Assembly: GCF_001421485.1 (NCBI RefSeq) | Contig: NZ_LMKK01000004.1 | Coordinates: forward strand, 310,001-374,000 | Direction: 5' to 3' | Length of the DNA stretch: 64,000 nucleotides | Source of the DNA: Agreia sp. Leaf210 | GTDB taxonomy: Bacteria > Actinomycetota > Actinomycetes > Actinomycetales > Microbacteriaceae | In this document: one piece after another, positions 57,667 to 64,000 of the stretch | Position numbering within the stretch: position 1 is the stretch's first letter | Layout: every line of letters starts with the position of its first letter | The notes under the pieces: generated by a model | Database searches by the model: none | The model's input: the letters and a program-made list of their open reading frames with translations, nothing else | What the model was told of the DNA's origin: nothing | Program-made: the position numbers and the translations under genes

Positions 57667-58466
57667 CTGTTGTCCCTCCAGAAGCCGCCCGGATCGGGGC
57701 GCGGCCGGTCGGGGCGCGGCGGCAGCGGGCGCTGCTCGCGGAACGGCTCGGGAGCGCGGCTCTGGCGCTGCGTGCGCAGATCGGAGTACTGATCGACGCT
57801 GGCCGACTGCGCGAGAACGCGGAACACGATGCGTGTGCGGCCGATCTGGATGACCGACTCCGGCTCGAGCGGGGCCTTCGAGACGGCGACCCCGTTGAGC
57901 TGCGATCCGTTCGTGGAGCCGAGGTCTTTCACCTGGGCGCGCTTGCCGTCCCACAGGATCTCGACGTGTTTGCGCGAGGTGCCGGGGTCGTCGATGGTGA
58001 TGTCGGCATCCGACCCACGACCGATGACGGTGCGCGACGAGGTGATGGGGTAGCGCTTGCCGGCGACGTCGAGCACGGGGGTCCAGGTGACCTCGCCGGC
58101 CGCGTTGGCCGACTCGATCTGCACAAGACCATCGGTGAGGCGTGCGTTCTGCACGAGCTCCATCGAGATGCCGCCGGCGAACTGGTAGCCCTGCTGCTTG
58201 GCGTGGGTCTGGATGAACTGGATGAGGTCGTCGTTGAGCGTGGGGCCGAGGGCCATCATGCGCTGGTAGTCGTTCGGGCCCACGATGACGCGGAACGAGT
58301 TGGGCACGAGGATGCGGTCGCGCGAGATGACGGCGGCCTTGGTGTCGAGCTCGCGGCGCAGGGCAGAGGTGATCTCGACCGGTGCCAGCCCCGAGCGGAA
58401 GGTCTTGGCGAATGCGCCGTTGACGGCACGCTCGAGACCTTTCTCGAAGTTGTCCAGCAGTCCCAC
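57663..58466 (-). CDS. fhaA: FHA domain protein with DUF3662 (FhaA)
   Basis: A 267-residue cytoplasmic protein. GTG 58466 (VGLLDNFEKGLERAVNGAFA) lies behind GGGAG. The N-terminal DUF3662 domain covers residues 1-125; the FHA domain about 150-225 contains VIGRGSDADITIDDPGTSRKH and DLGSTNGSQLNGVAV. The final 40 residues are a Pro/Arg-rich tail. FhaA binds phosphorylated MurJ-type partner in mycobacteria; here MurJ lacks the pseudokinase domain, so the partner must differ. First gene of the operon. Confidence 0.95.
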   Translation of the reverse strand: MGLLDNFEKGLERAVNGAFAKTFRSGLAPVEITSALRRELDTKAAVISRDRILVPNSFRVIVGPNDYQRMMALGPTLNDDLIQFIQTHAKQQGYQFAGGISMELVQNARLTDGLVQIESANAAGEVTWTPVLDVAGKRYPITSSRTVIGRGSDADITIDDPGTSRKHVEILWDGKRAQVKDLGSTNGSQLNGVAVSKAPLEPESVIQIGRTRIVFRVLAQSASVDQYSDLRTQRQSRAPEPFREQRPLPPRPDRPRPDPGGFWRDNS

Positions 58467-58729
58467 GTGTCTCCCATTTCTTGCGCGCACGCCATAAGAC
58501 GGGCGGCGACGCTCAGGTAGATGTTACTTGTGTTGCGTGCAAATCCACCTAGTACGCGTTCCGTGCCGGTATTCCGATGAATTTCGTACCTCTTAAAAGC
58601 AGCGCGCCGATGGAGTGGGCGATCCGCGTCAAACGGGTGGCGCTCGCGAGTGCCCAGCAGCGCGTATCGAGGCTCCTTTCGCCCTCGAATTCCCCCGCAC
58701 TGCCCCTTCGTGCTAATCTCTCTAAGTTC
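58467..58729. promoter_or_regulatory. fhaA-tRNA-Leu intergenic region
   Basis: A 263-base gap from which fhaA (left) and tRNA-Leu (right) diverge; a promoter must lie here but I cannot point to clear -35/-10 boxes. No small gene seen. Confidence 0.5.
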
Positions 58730-58813
58730 GCGCGAGTGGCGGAATTGGCAGACGCGCTGGCTTCAGGTGCCAGTGCTCGAAAGGGCGTGGGGGTTCAAGT
58801 CCCCCCTCGCGCA
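58730..58813 (+). tRNA. tRNA-Leu (CAG)
   Basis: An 84-base class II tRNA with long variable arm: acceptor GCGCGAG with CTCGCGC, anticodon stem CTGGC/GCCAG with loop TTCAGGT (CAG at 58764-58766), variable arm around TGCTCGAAAGGGCGT, and GGTTCAAGTCC. No CCA encoded. Confidence 0.97.
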
Positions 58814-58827
58814 CGCGAACGCAACAG

Positions 58828-58864
58828 AGAGCCGGTCAGCGAGAAATCGCTGGCCGGCTCTTTT
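58828..58864 (+). terminator. Terminator after tRNA-Leu
   Basis: AGAGCCGGTCAGCGA pairs with TCGCTGGCCGGCTCT (one G-T wobble) around GAAA, followed by TTTT: a good intrinsic terminator. Confidence 0.92.
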
Positions 58865-58921
58865 CGTCGTGTCTCGTCGAAGATCGACCTGCGCCCTGAG
58901 GGCTGCAACTAATCTGAGCGG

Positions 58922-59986
58922 GTGACTCTGGATACCAGCCCGCTGACCGACAGGATCGACCACCGGGCTCTGCGCGCGTTCCGTCGCACCCTTCCCTCCG
59001 CGGTGCGGCCGAAGCTGGCGAGCGTGGTGCTGCCGTTCGTCTTTCTCGCCTTTCCTGTCGTGTTCCTGGCCATGGTGCTGAAGGGTGTGGGGTTCGATCG
59101 AGTCATCGGCGACTTCAGTTCGTCGAGCGTGATGTTCCTCGTGCCGGTCATCGCCATGCCGATCATTGCCATTGCCCTTCTTGTGCGCGCCCTCAGATCG
59201 CGCAACGGTGTCCGGCAGTTCCGCATCGACGGCTTCGCTCGGGCGAACTCGTTCAGCTACGTTCCGTGGTCGAAAGGACCTCAGCTTCCCGGCATGATCT
59301 TCAGCCGTCAGGGGCAGTCGTCTGCCTACTCGACCGACGTCGTCAGCCGTGAGGGCGAGCCACCCGTGACGATCGCGAACCACACCTTGGTCGTGGGGTC
59401 GGGTAAGAACCGAACCGTGCACCGGTGGGGCTACGTGGCGATTCGTCTGACCTCGCCATTGCCCAACATCGTTCTCGACGCCCAGAAGAACAACGAGTGG
59501 GGCAGGCCCGCTCTGCCGGTCGCGCTCTCCGCGGGGCAGAGGTTGTCTCTCGAGGGAGACTTCGACCGGCACTTCGCCCTGTATTGCCCTTCAGGGTACG
59601 AAGCGGACGCGCTGTATCTCTTCACCCCCGACGTCATGGCGAAGTTCATCGACAATGCCGCCGCCTTCGATATCGAGATCGTCGACGATTATCTGTTCCT
59701 CTACGCCCAGAGAGAGTTGTCGACCCTCGATCCCGACCTGTGGAAACAGCTCCTCTCTGTGGTCGAGATCCTCTCGCAGAGGGTCCGGCAGTGGGAACGG
59801 TGGCGTGACGAGCGTCTGGATGCCGAAGTCGCAGGATGGACGGGCGGCGTCGTTCCGAACTCCGCCCGACGAGAGGGCGTTGCGCCCCAGGGGCGAAGAC
59901 TCGACCGTCGGGCCGAGTGGTGGTGGGTCATCGGCGGAATTCTGGCCGTGATCGGTTTCTACAACCTCTTCAAAGACATCCTGTGA
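58922..59986 (+). CDS. Hypothetical three-helix membrane protein (354 aa)
   Basis: A 354-residue protein with GTG 58922. Two helices near residues 35-60 (LPFVFLAFPVVFLAMVL) and 72-95 (SVMFLVPVIAMPIIAIALL) precede a large soluble domain (PGMIFSRQGQSSAY, HFALYCPSGYEADALYLFTP), and a last helix (WWWVIGGILAVIGFYNLF) ends the protein. The soluble part resembles DUF3137-type domains by feel, without proof. No catalytic motif. Its stop overlaps the next start (GTGA), so it is coupled to the hydrolase gene. Confidence 0.75.
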   Translation: MTLDTSPLTDRIDHRALRAFRRTLPSAVRPKLASVVLPFVFLAFPVVFLAMVLKGVGFDRVIGDFSSSSVMFLVPVIAMPIIAIALLVRALRSRNGVRQFRIDGFARANSFSYVPWSKGPQLPGMIFSRQGQSSAYSTDVVSREGEPPVTIANHTLVVGSGKNRTVHRWGYVAIRLTSPLPNIVLDAQKNNEWGRPALPVALSAGQRLSLEGDFDRHFALYCPSGYEADALYLFTPDVMAKFIDNAAAFDIEIVDDYLFLYAQRELSTLDPDLWKQLLSVVEILSQRVRQWERWRDERLDAEVAGWTGGVVPNSARREGVAPQGRRLDRRAEWWWVIGGILAVIGFYNLFKDIL

Positions 59987-60831
59987 CCCCGCTCGTTCGC
60001 ATGGATGATCTCGACCTGCCCTTCGCGGTCTCCTGCCTGGGCGACGCCTCCGGTCCGGCCGTGATCGTCTTGCCGGGCGGCCCGTGTCGTGGCCCCGAGT
60101 ACCTCGGAGACCTCGCCGGCCTGGCCGGCGATCATGCCCTGGTGGTGCTGCATCCCCGGGGTGCTCCTCACAGCGGAGGACTCTCGCGAGGGTGGTGGTC
60201 GGATGCCGATGACGTCGTCGCTCTCGTCGATGCGCTCGGCCTGGCGGATGTCGACATCGTGGCGCACTCCGCCGGAACCCGGTTGGCCCTCGCGACCGCG
60301 GCGCGCTTTCCCGAGCGGGTCCGATCTCTCGCACTCGTCACGCCTCCGGCTGCCTGGCTCACCGGTGCATCGTCAGACGTCGCATCGATCGCCGTGAATC
60401 GCGCGGAGCCCGAGGTCACCGAAGCCCTTGCTGCGCTGGAGCACGGCGATGCGAGCACTGAGACGGAGTATCGCGCGTTGTTCCTGAGGCAGGCCCCGGC
60501 CGGCTATGCGCGATGGACAGACAGAGAACGTGTCCACGCGCAGCTCGGAGCGGTGAGCCTGGCGGCGGCGACCGCCTGGTTCCGCGACATTCCGAGCGAC
60601 GCGCCCGAGCGCATCCGGGCCATGCACTTGCCACCGCCGACGCTCGTCGTCGGAGGAGATCAGGATCTGCTGACCGGGGTTCAGCCCGTTCGCGACTATG
60701 CGGCGGCACTCGACGCCCGGGTGGCGTTCATCGCGGAGTGCGGTCACTATCCGTGGATCGAACAGCCCGCTGCCTTCCGGGAGCTGCTCGACACCTGGTT
60801 GGCAGAGCGGAGCCGAGCCGCTCGTGGATGA
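59983..60831 (+). CDS. Alpha/beta hydrolase
   Basis: A 282-residue hydrolase. GTG 59983 (overlap with upstream stop); ATG 60001 is a later option. Oxyanion region VIVLPGGPCRGPEYLGD, nucleophile in VDIVAHSAGTRLALATAARF (H-S-A-G), late acidic residue in LVVGGDQDLLTG and the catalytic histidine in FIAECGHYPWIEQPAAF. Typical size. Substrate unknown. It ends by overlapping the uracil-glycosylase-like gene, forming a three-gene unit with the membrane protein. Confidence 0.88.
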   Translation: MTPLVRMDDLDLPFAVSCLGDASGPAVIVLPGGPCRGPEYLGDLAGLAGDHALVVLHPRGAPHSGGLSRGWWSDADDVVALVDALGLADVDIVAHSAGTRLALATAARFPERVRSLALVTPPAAWLTGASSDVASIAVNRAEPEVTEALAALEHGDASTETEYRALFLRQAPAGYARWTDRERVHAQLGAVSLAAATAWFRDIPSDAPERIRAMHLPPPTLVVGGDQDLLTGVQPVRDYAAALDARVAFIAECGHYPWIEQPAAFRELLDTWLAERSRAARG

Positions 60832-61408
60832 ACTCGACGTCATTCGACAGGAGATCATCGACCACCCGTCGAACGCGTGGGCGTCGGAACAGGGGTGGGC
60901 GCCCCTGTTCACCGGATCCGCGCGCGCTCGCGTGCTGGTCATCGGGCAGGCGCCGGGCCGAGTCGCGCAGGAGACGGGCCTGGCCTGGAGCGATGTGAGC
61001 GGGCGGCTGCTGCGATCGTGGCTCGGCGTGACGGATGCCACGTTCTACGACCCCGAGCAGTTCGCGCTTCTGCCCATGGACTTCTACTTTCCGGGCAAGG
61101 GGCCGAGCGGTGATCTGCCGCCGCGGCCCGAGGTCGCGCCGCTGTGGCATCCGCGCATCATCGGCGCGCTCAGCGACGTGCGTCTGACCGTGCTGGTGGG
61201 CGCGTATTCGCAGCGGTACTACCTGCACGGGCAGAAGCGCCAGTCCGTGACCGAGACCGTCCGGGCGGCCGAGACGTTCCTGCCGTTTTTTCCGTTGGTT
61301 CATCCGTCGCCTCTGGCCCGCGGCTGGCGTTCCCGCAACCCGTGGTTCGAGGAGACGACGGTTCCGCTGCTCGCACAGGAGGTGCGGCAAGCGCTCGACG
61401 CCGGCTGA
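60824..61408 (+). CDS. Uracil-DNA glycosylase superfamily protein
   Basis: A 194-residue protein; GTG 60824 overlaps the hydrolase stop. Motif A is VLVIGQAPGRVAQETG and motif B-like FPLVHPSPLARGW, both as in the UDG superfamily. It matches the family of small glycosylases or uracil-glycosylase-like proteins that lack Cys-cluster ligands of family 4 enzymes: no four-cysteine Fe-S pattern is visible. Other residues (FYDPEQFALLPMDFYFPGKG) are family-specific. Whether it removes uracil is not shown; repair role inferred. Confidence 0.82.
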   Translation: MDELDVIRQEIIDHPSNAWASEQGWAPLFTGSARARVLVIGQAPGRVAQETGLAWSDVSGRLLRSWLGVTDATFYDPEQFALLPMDFYFPGKGPSGDLPPRPEVAPLWHPRIIGALSDVRLTVLVGAYSQRYYLHGQKRQSVTETVRAAETFLPFFPLVHPSPLARGWRSRNPWFEETTVPLLAQEVRQALDAG

Positions 61409-61423
61409 GGCGGCGCGCGGGCG

Positions 61424-62056
61424 TCAGCTCAGAAAACCCGAGGCGCGGAACGCGCGTTCATAGATGTCGAGGATCACTGTCTGTTTTCTGGCGTTGTAGT
61501 CCATGACGGCGTCGTCGTCGCGCTGGGCGGCGGCGGCGGCGCGTTTCGTATCGGCGTACAGCTTTCGGTCGCTCGCGCTGGAGCGCAACCAGTTGCGGAA
61601 GACGAGATGCTTGATCGGCTCCGGGCTGTCGGGCCCGAAGACATGGATGTTCGTGGCCGGGCCGCCGTCGGTCGGTGCGACGCGATCGTCGGAGCGTCGG
61701 CCGCCGCGGAACAAACGGTGCTCATGCCACCAGGGCTCGCGCACGGTGAGAACGAATCCCGCCTCCTGCAGTCTGCTCACGTATCCCGCCTCGTCTGCCG
61801 GGTCGGCGACCGTGACGTCGATGTCGATGACCGGCTTGGCGGGCAGGCCCTCGACGGCGGTCGATCCGACGTGATCGATGCGGATGGCCCGCAGGCCGAG
61901 CAGCTCGCTGAGTCGGTCGCCGATCTGTCGGGCTTGCGTCGGCCACACCGGGTCGTACTCGACAAGCTCGATGGTTGCGGGCATGGGCTCGACGACCCAG
62001 GGGTTGCCGGCGGCCGGTTCATCGGAGAACTCTGTGATCTGACGCGTAGAAGGCAT
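61424..62056 (-). CDS. GrpB family nucleotidyltransferase-fold protein
   Basis: A 210-residue protein of the GrpB/DUF reaction: IELVEYDPVWPTQARQI, then IRIDHVGSTAVEGLPAKPVIDIDVTV, the GrpB signature with the nucleotidyltransferase-like D-x-D, and EHRLFRG and HVFGPDSPEPIKHLVFRNWL. ATG 62056. GrpB-family members are of unclear role; some are dephospho-CoA kinase fusions in mycobacteria, but here the domain is alone with a 25-residue leader. Convergent with the glycosylase-like gene. Confidence 0.88.
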   Translation of the reverse strand: MPSTRQITEFSDEPAAGNPWVVEPMPATIELVEYDPVWPTQARQIGDRLSELLGLRAIRIDHVGSTAVEGLPAKPVIDIDVTVADPADEAGYVSRLQEAGFVLTVREPWWHEHRLFRGGRRSDDRVAPTDGGPATNIHVFGPDSPEPIKHLVFRNWLRSSASDRKLYADTKRAAAAAQRDDDAVMDYNARKQTVILDIYERAFRASGFLS

Positions 62057-62095
62057 CGGGACAAGCTATCAGGGCGACGCGGCCGAGACGGTCGG

Positions 62096-63439
62096 TTATT
62101 TCAGGGGATAGACCGCGTGACCGGCGTCCATGATTCCCTCGTCGACGTAGCATCCGGGCCCCGGAGCCGGGCCGAAGAGCTCTCCGTCTGGCGAGAGGGC
62201 CCAGCAGAGGCGGGTCACGTCGCCTGTGAAATCGCGAGTCCGGCCGCTCAGGGCGATCCACCCCGAGTACGCGTCCACGCTGTAGTCGTCGATGGACTCG
62301 GCGTCGGGGATGGTGACGAAGGCGTCGGAGCTCGGGTTCCACATCGCCGCCCCGGCGTCGAGGTCGACGACCACCCAGACGTCGGTCGTGCGGTAGCGCT
62401 CGGTGCTCGAGAGGTATCTGACCGTGCCTGCCGGAGGTTCCACGGTGTGTGCTCGGCCGGTCGCGACGTCGATGGCCGTGAGTTCGGCGGAGTCTCCGAG
62501 GGCCTCGCTGGTTGTGAAGACCTCTGCTCCGTTCCCTTCGACGACCCAGGATTCGTCGATGGGCGTCGACCAGAGCCGTGCGCCGTCGACGGGCGATCTG
62601 CCCAGCAGGGAGTTGTCGTTCGTCTCGAGCAGAACGTCGCCGACCATGCGTGCGCTGACAGAGCAATCCACGTCTGCGACCGTGGTGCTGCCATCGGCCA
62701 CCGAGAGAAGCTCGGTCTGGCCGCCATCGTGATCGACCAGAACGTGAGATTGTTCGGGAGCCACAGAGAAGACGTTGATGGGTCCGAGATCGCATTCCAT
62801 CACCGCGCGGCCGGGGCGCTGCCAGACGACCGCGCCCGTCTTCAGGTCGAGAGCGACCACCTCGGTCTCGGTATCCGAGACGAAATGTGAGACGACGAGG
62901 ATGTCACCGTCGCTGGCGACTCCTTGCCCGGAGATCGGTGAGCGCCAGAGTTCGTCTCCGGTCGACGTCTCGAGCGCGACGGTCTCGTCGGAGGTGCCCA
63001 GAACAACGATGTCGGAGTGGACGAGCATCGGGTCGGCACTCCTGTCGTCGAGACTCCACGCCACGTCTCCGGTCTGCGCGTCGTATGCGATGTTGCCTGA
63101 GACGAGGAGGTCGCCCGTGCGTGCAGACAACCCGGATACCCCTTCGAAGACCCGGCGATCCCAGTGCGGCAGGGTGTTCGATGAGATGCCGGTCAGGGCG
63201 ACCACGCCACCGGTCACGACGAGGGCGCCCACGGCAACGCCGGCGATCACCTTCCACACCACTCGGCGCATCGCCACAGCGATGAGAATCGCGCATCCGA
63301 TAGCCAGCGCCGCAACGCCCAGCCCGTAGGGGATGTGCCGCCACTGCCAGATGATCGTGGCAGCGATCAGCAATGCACCCAGAAGCGCGACGACGACGCC
63401 CAAGGCATAGCCGCGGCGACGCGGTCGTTGTGGCGACAC
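62096..63439 (-). CDS. Membrane-anchored PQQ-like beta-propeller protein
   Basis: A 447-residue protein. GTG 63439 behind GAGAGG (VSPQRPRRRGYALG) is chosen; in-frame codons further upstream overlap the lipoprotein gene. Three N-terminal transmembrane helices (VVVALLGALLIAATIIW, LGVAALAIGCAILIAVAM, VIAGVAVGALVVTGGVV). The rest is a beta-propeller with repeating blades like AYDAQTGDVAWSLD, VALETSTGDELWRSPI and VVALDLKTGAVVW, the PQQ/quinoprotein-like repeat. No PQQ ligands can be confirmed; it may be a protein-binding scaffold. Coupled to the lipoprotein gene (11-base gap). Confidence 0.82.
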   Translation of the reverse strand: MSPQRPRRRGYALGVVVALLGALLIAATIIWQWRHIPYGLGVAALAIGCAILIAVAMRRVVWKVIAGVAVGALVVTGGVVALTGISSNTLPHWDRRVFEGVSGLSARTGDLLVSGNIAYDAQTGDVAWSLDDRSADPMLVHSDIVVLGTSDETVALETSTGDELWRSPISGQGVASDGDILVVSHFVSDTETEVVALDLKTGAVVWQRPGRAVMECDLGPINVFSVAPEQSHVLVDHDGGQTELLSVADGSTTVADVDCSVSARMVGDVLLETNDNSLLGRSPVDGARLWSTPIDESWVVEGNGAEVFTTSEALGDSAELTAIDVATGRAHTVEPPAGTVRYLSSTERYRTTDVWVVVDLDAGAAMWNPSSDAFVTIPDAESIDDYSVDAYSGWIALSGRTRDFTGDVTRLCWALSPDGELFGPAPGPGCYVDEGIMDAGHAVYPLK

Positions 63440-63450
63440 AGCTGGTCCTC

Positions 63451-63927
63451 TCAGCAGTCGGTGTCGGTTACGGGAACCGACAACTCGATGAGCGTGTACG
63501 TCTTGTCGGAGATGTCCAGCGTGGCCCCACTGTCGTCGCGAGATGCAACTCCGGTCCAGCCGCCCTCGAGCTTCTGTTCCGACACGGAATCGAGATCGTG
63601 GTTTGTGATCACGGGATCGATCACATCTGCCACCGCGTCCCATCCGCCTGCCGCCTCCCGTAGCGACGGTTCGCCTCGCTGCGTTCCCACCACGAAGGTG
63701 CACCGGTCACCATCGGCCACGACGCGGGTCTCGTCGTCGTCGCTCCATGCGACGTCAGGGTATTTCTGCTCGAGTGCCGCCACGACGTCGTCCATCACCG
63801 GTTCGTAGCGTTCAGCGGCGGCCTCGGAATCCATACTGGGGGAGGGGTCGGATACCGCGCATCCCGACAGGGCGACCAGGGCGGCGGTCACAACGAGCGC
63901 GGCTGTGAGTCGGGGCACGGGAGTCAT
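63451..63927 (-). CDS. Lipoprotein of unknown function
   Basis: A 158-residue exported lipoprotein. Signal: MTPVPRLTAALVVTAALVAL followed by the lipobox LSGC, so the mature protein starts at C23. The mature part (DPSPSMDSEAAAERYEPVMD...) is acidic with an internal cysteine and a final C. I recognise no family. It stands before the beta-propeller gene in the same direction and may act with it at the outer face of the membrane. Confidence 0.82.
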   Translation of the reverse strand: MTPVPRLTAALVVTAALVALSGCAVSDPSPSMDSEAAAERYEPVMDDVVAALEQKYPDVAWSDDDETRVVADGDRCTFVVGTQRGEPSLREAAGGWDAVADVIDPVITNHDLDSVSEQKLEGGWTGVASRDDSGATLDISDKTYTLIELSVPVTDTDC

Positions 63928-64000
63928 GCAGCCAGCGTACTCAGGGCGAGGATGTCGGCGGATGGGGAGATCTACCCATCGACCGTTTTGTACGACTCGT

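Overview
This window is the replication-origin region of a high-GC (by eye about 65%) Gram-positive actinobacterium, most probably family Microbacteriaceae. The basis is gene content and order: rpmH-rnpA-yidD-yidC-jag-rsmG-parAB on the left of dnaA, dnaN-gnd-recF-DciA-gyrB-gyrA on the right, an actinobacterial fhaA-fhaB-pstP-rodA-pbpA-pknA-pknB cluster, CrgA, class E sortase, 13E12-type HNH endonuclease, DUF6049 and DUF3566. Genus cannot be fixed from the sequence alone. The window has no rRNA operon, CRISPR array, transposase or prophage.

Layout. 1-10.8 kb is accessory metabolism and membrane functions: a partial MOSC protein, an ABC exporter with a hypervariable repeat, an HNH endonuclease, an LtrA-DUF202-DUF202 membrane operon, a cyclic-nucleotide-domain/thioredoxin-reductase-like fusion, an aldo/keto reductase and an AlaX-like editing protein. 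10.8-14.4 kb holds dnaB and the rpsF-ssb-rpsR-rplI operon, all leftward. 14.5-24.7 kb holds a siderophore-interacting protein under a probable iron box, CCA tRNA nucleotidyltransferase, a secreted DUF6049 protein, murJ, trxB, trxA, a PLP aminotransferase and a Ddl-type ligase. 24.7-29.6 kb is the partition region: four perfect parS sites, parB, parA and an unusual gene-free stretch of about 2.8 kb. 29.6-34.7 kb runs from rsmG to dnaA and oriC; 34.8-43.9 kb runs from dnaN to DUF3566. Two tRNAs (Ile, Ala) follow. 44-49.3 kb has two unknown genes, a cyclophilin, a rhomboid protease, crgA, a sortase and a PabA/TrpG amidotransferase. 49.3-58.5 kb is the Ser/Thr kinase and cell-wall elongation cluster. 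58.7-64 kb has tRNA-Leu, a three-gene coupled unit ending in a uracil-DNA-glycosylase-like protein, a GrpB-family protein, a membrane-anchored beta-propeller protein and a lipoprotein.

Replication proceeds outward from oriC at about 34.4-34.7 kb. Most housekeeping genes are co-directional with the forks: minus strand on the left, plus strand on the right. ParB loads at the parS sites 5-10 kb left of oriC. DnaA boxes occur in oriC, in the dnaA promoter, upstream of dnaB and in the rhomboid-crgA gap, which suggests DnaA also controls helicase and division genes. The kinase cluster, MurJ, RodA, PbpA, Ddl and CrgA tie wall synthesis and division to the same locus.

The items most worth a second look are the parS site inside a transcription terminator, the gene-free parS-flanked stretch, the outlying DnaA-box pairs, a hexamer (GGATGC/GCATCC) that seems over-represented on both strands, and the coupled membrane operon of unknown function.
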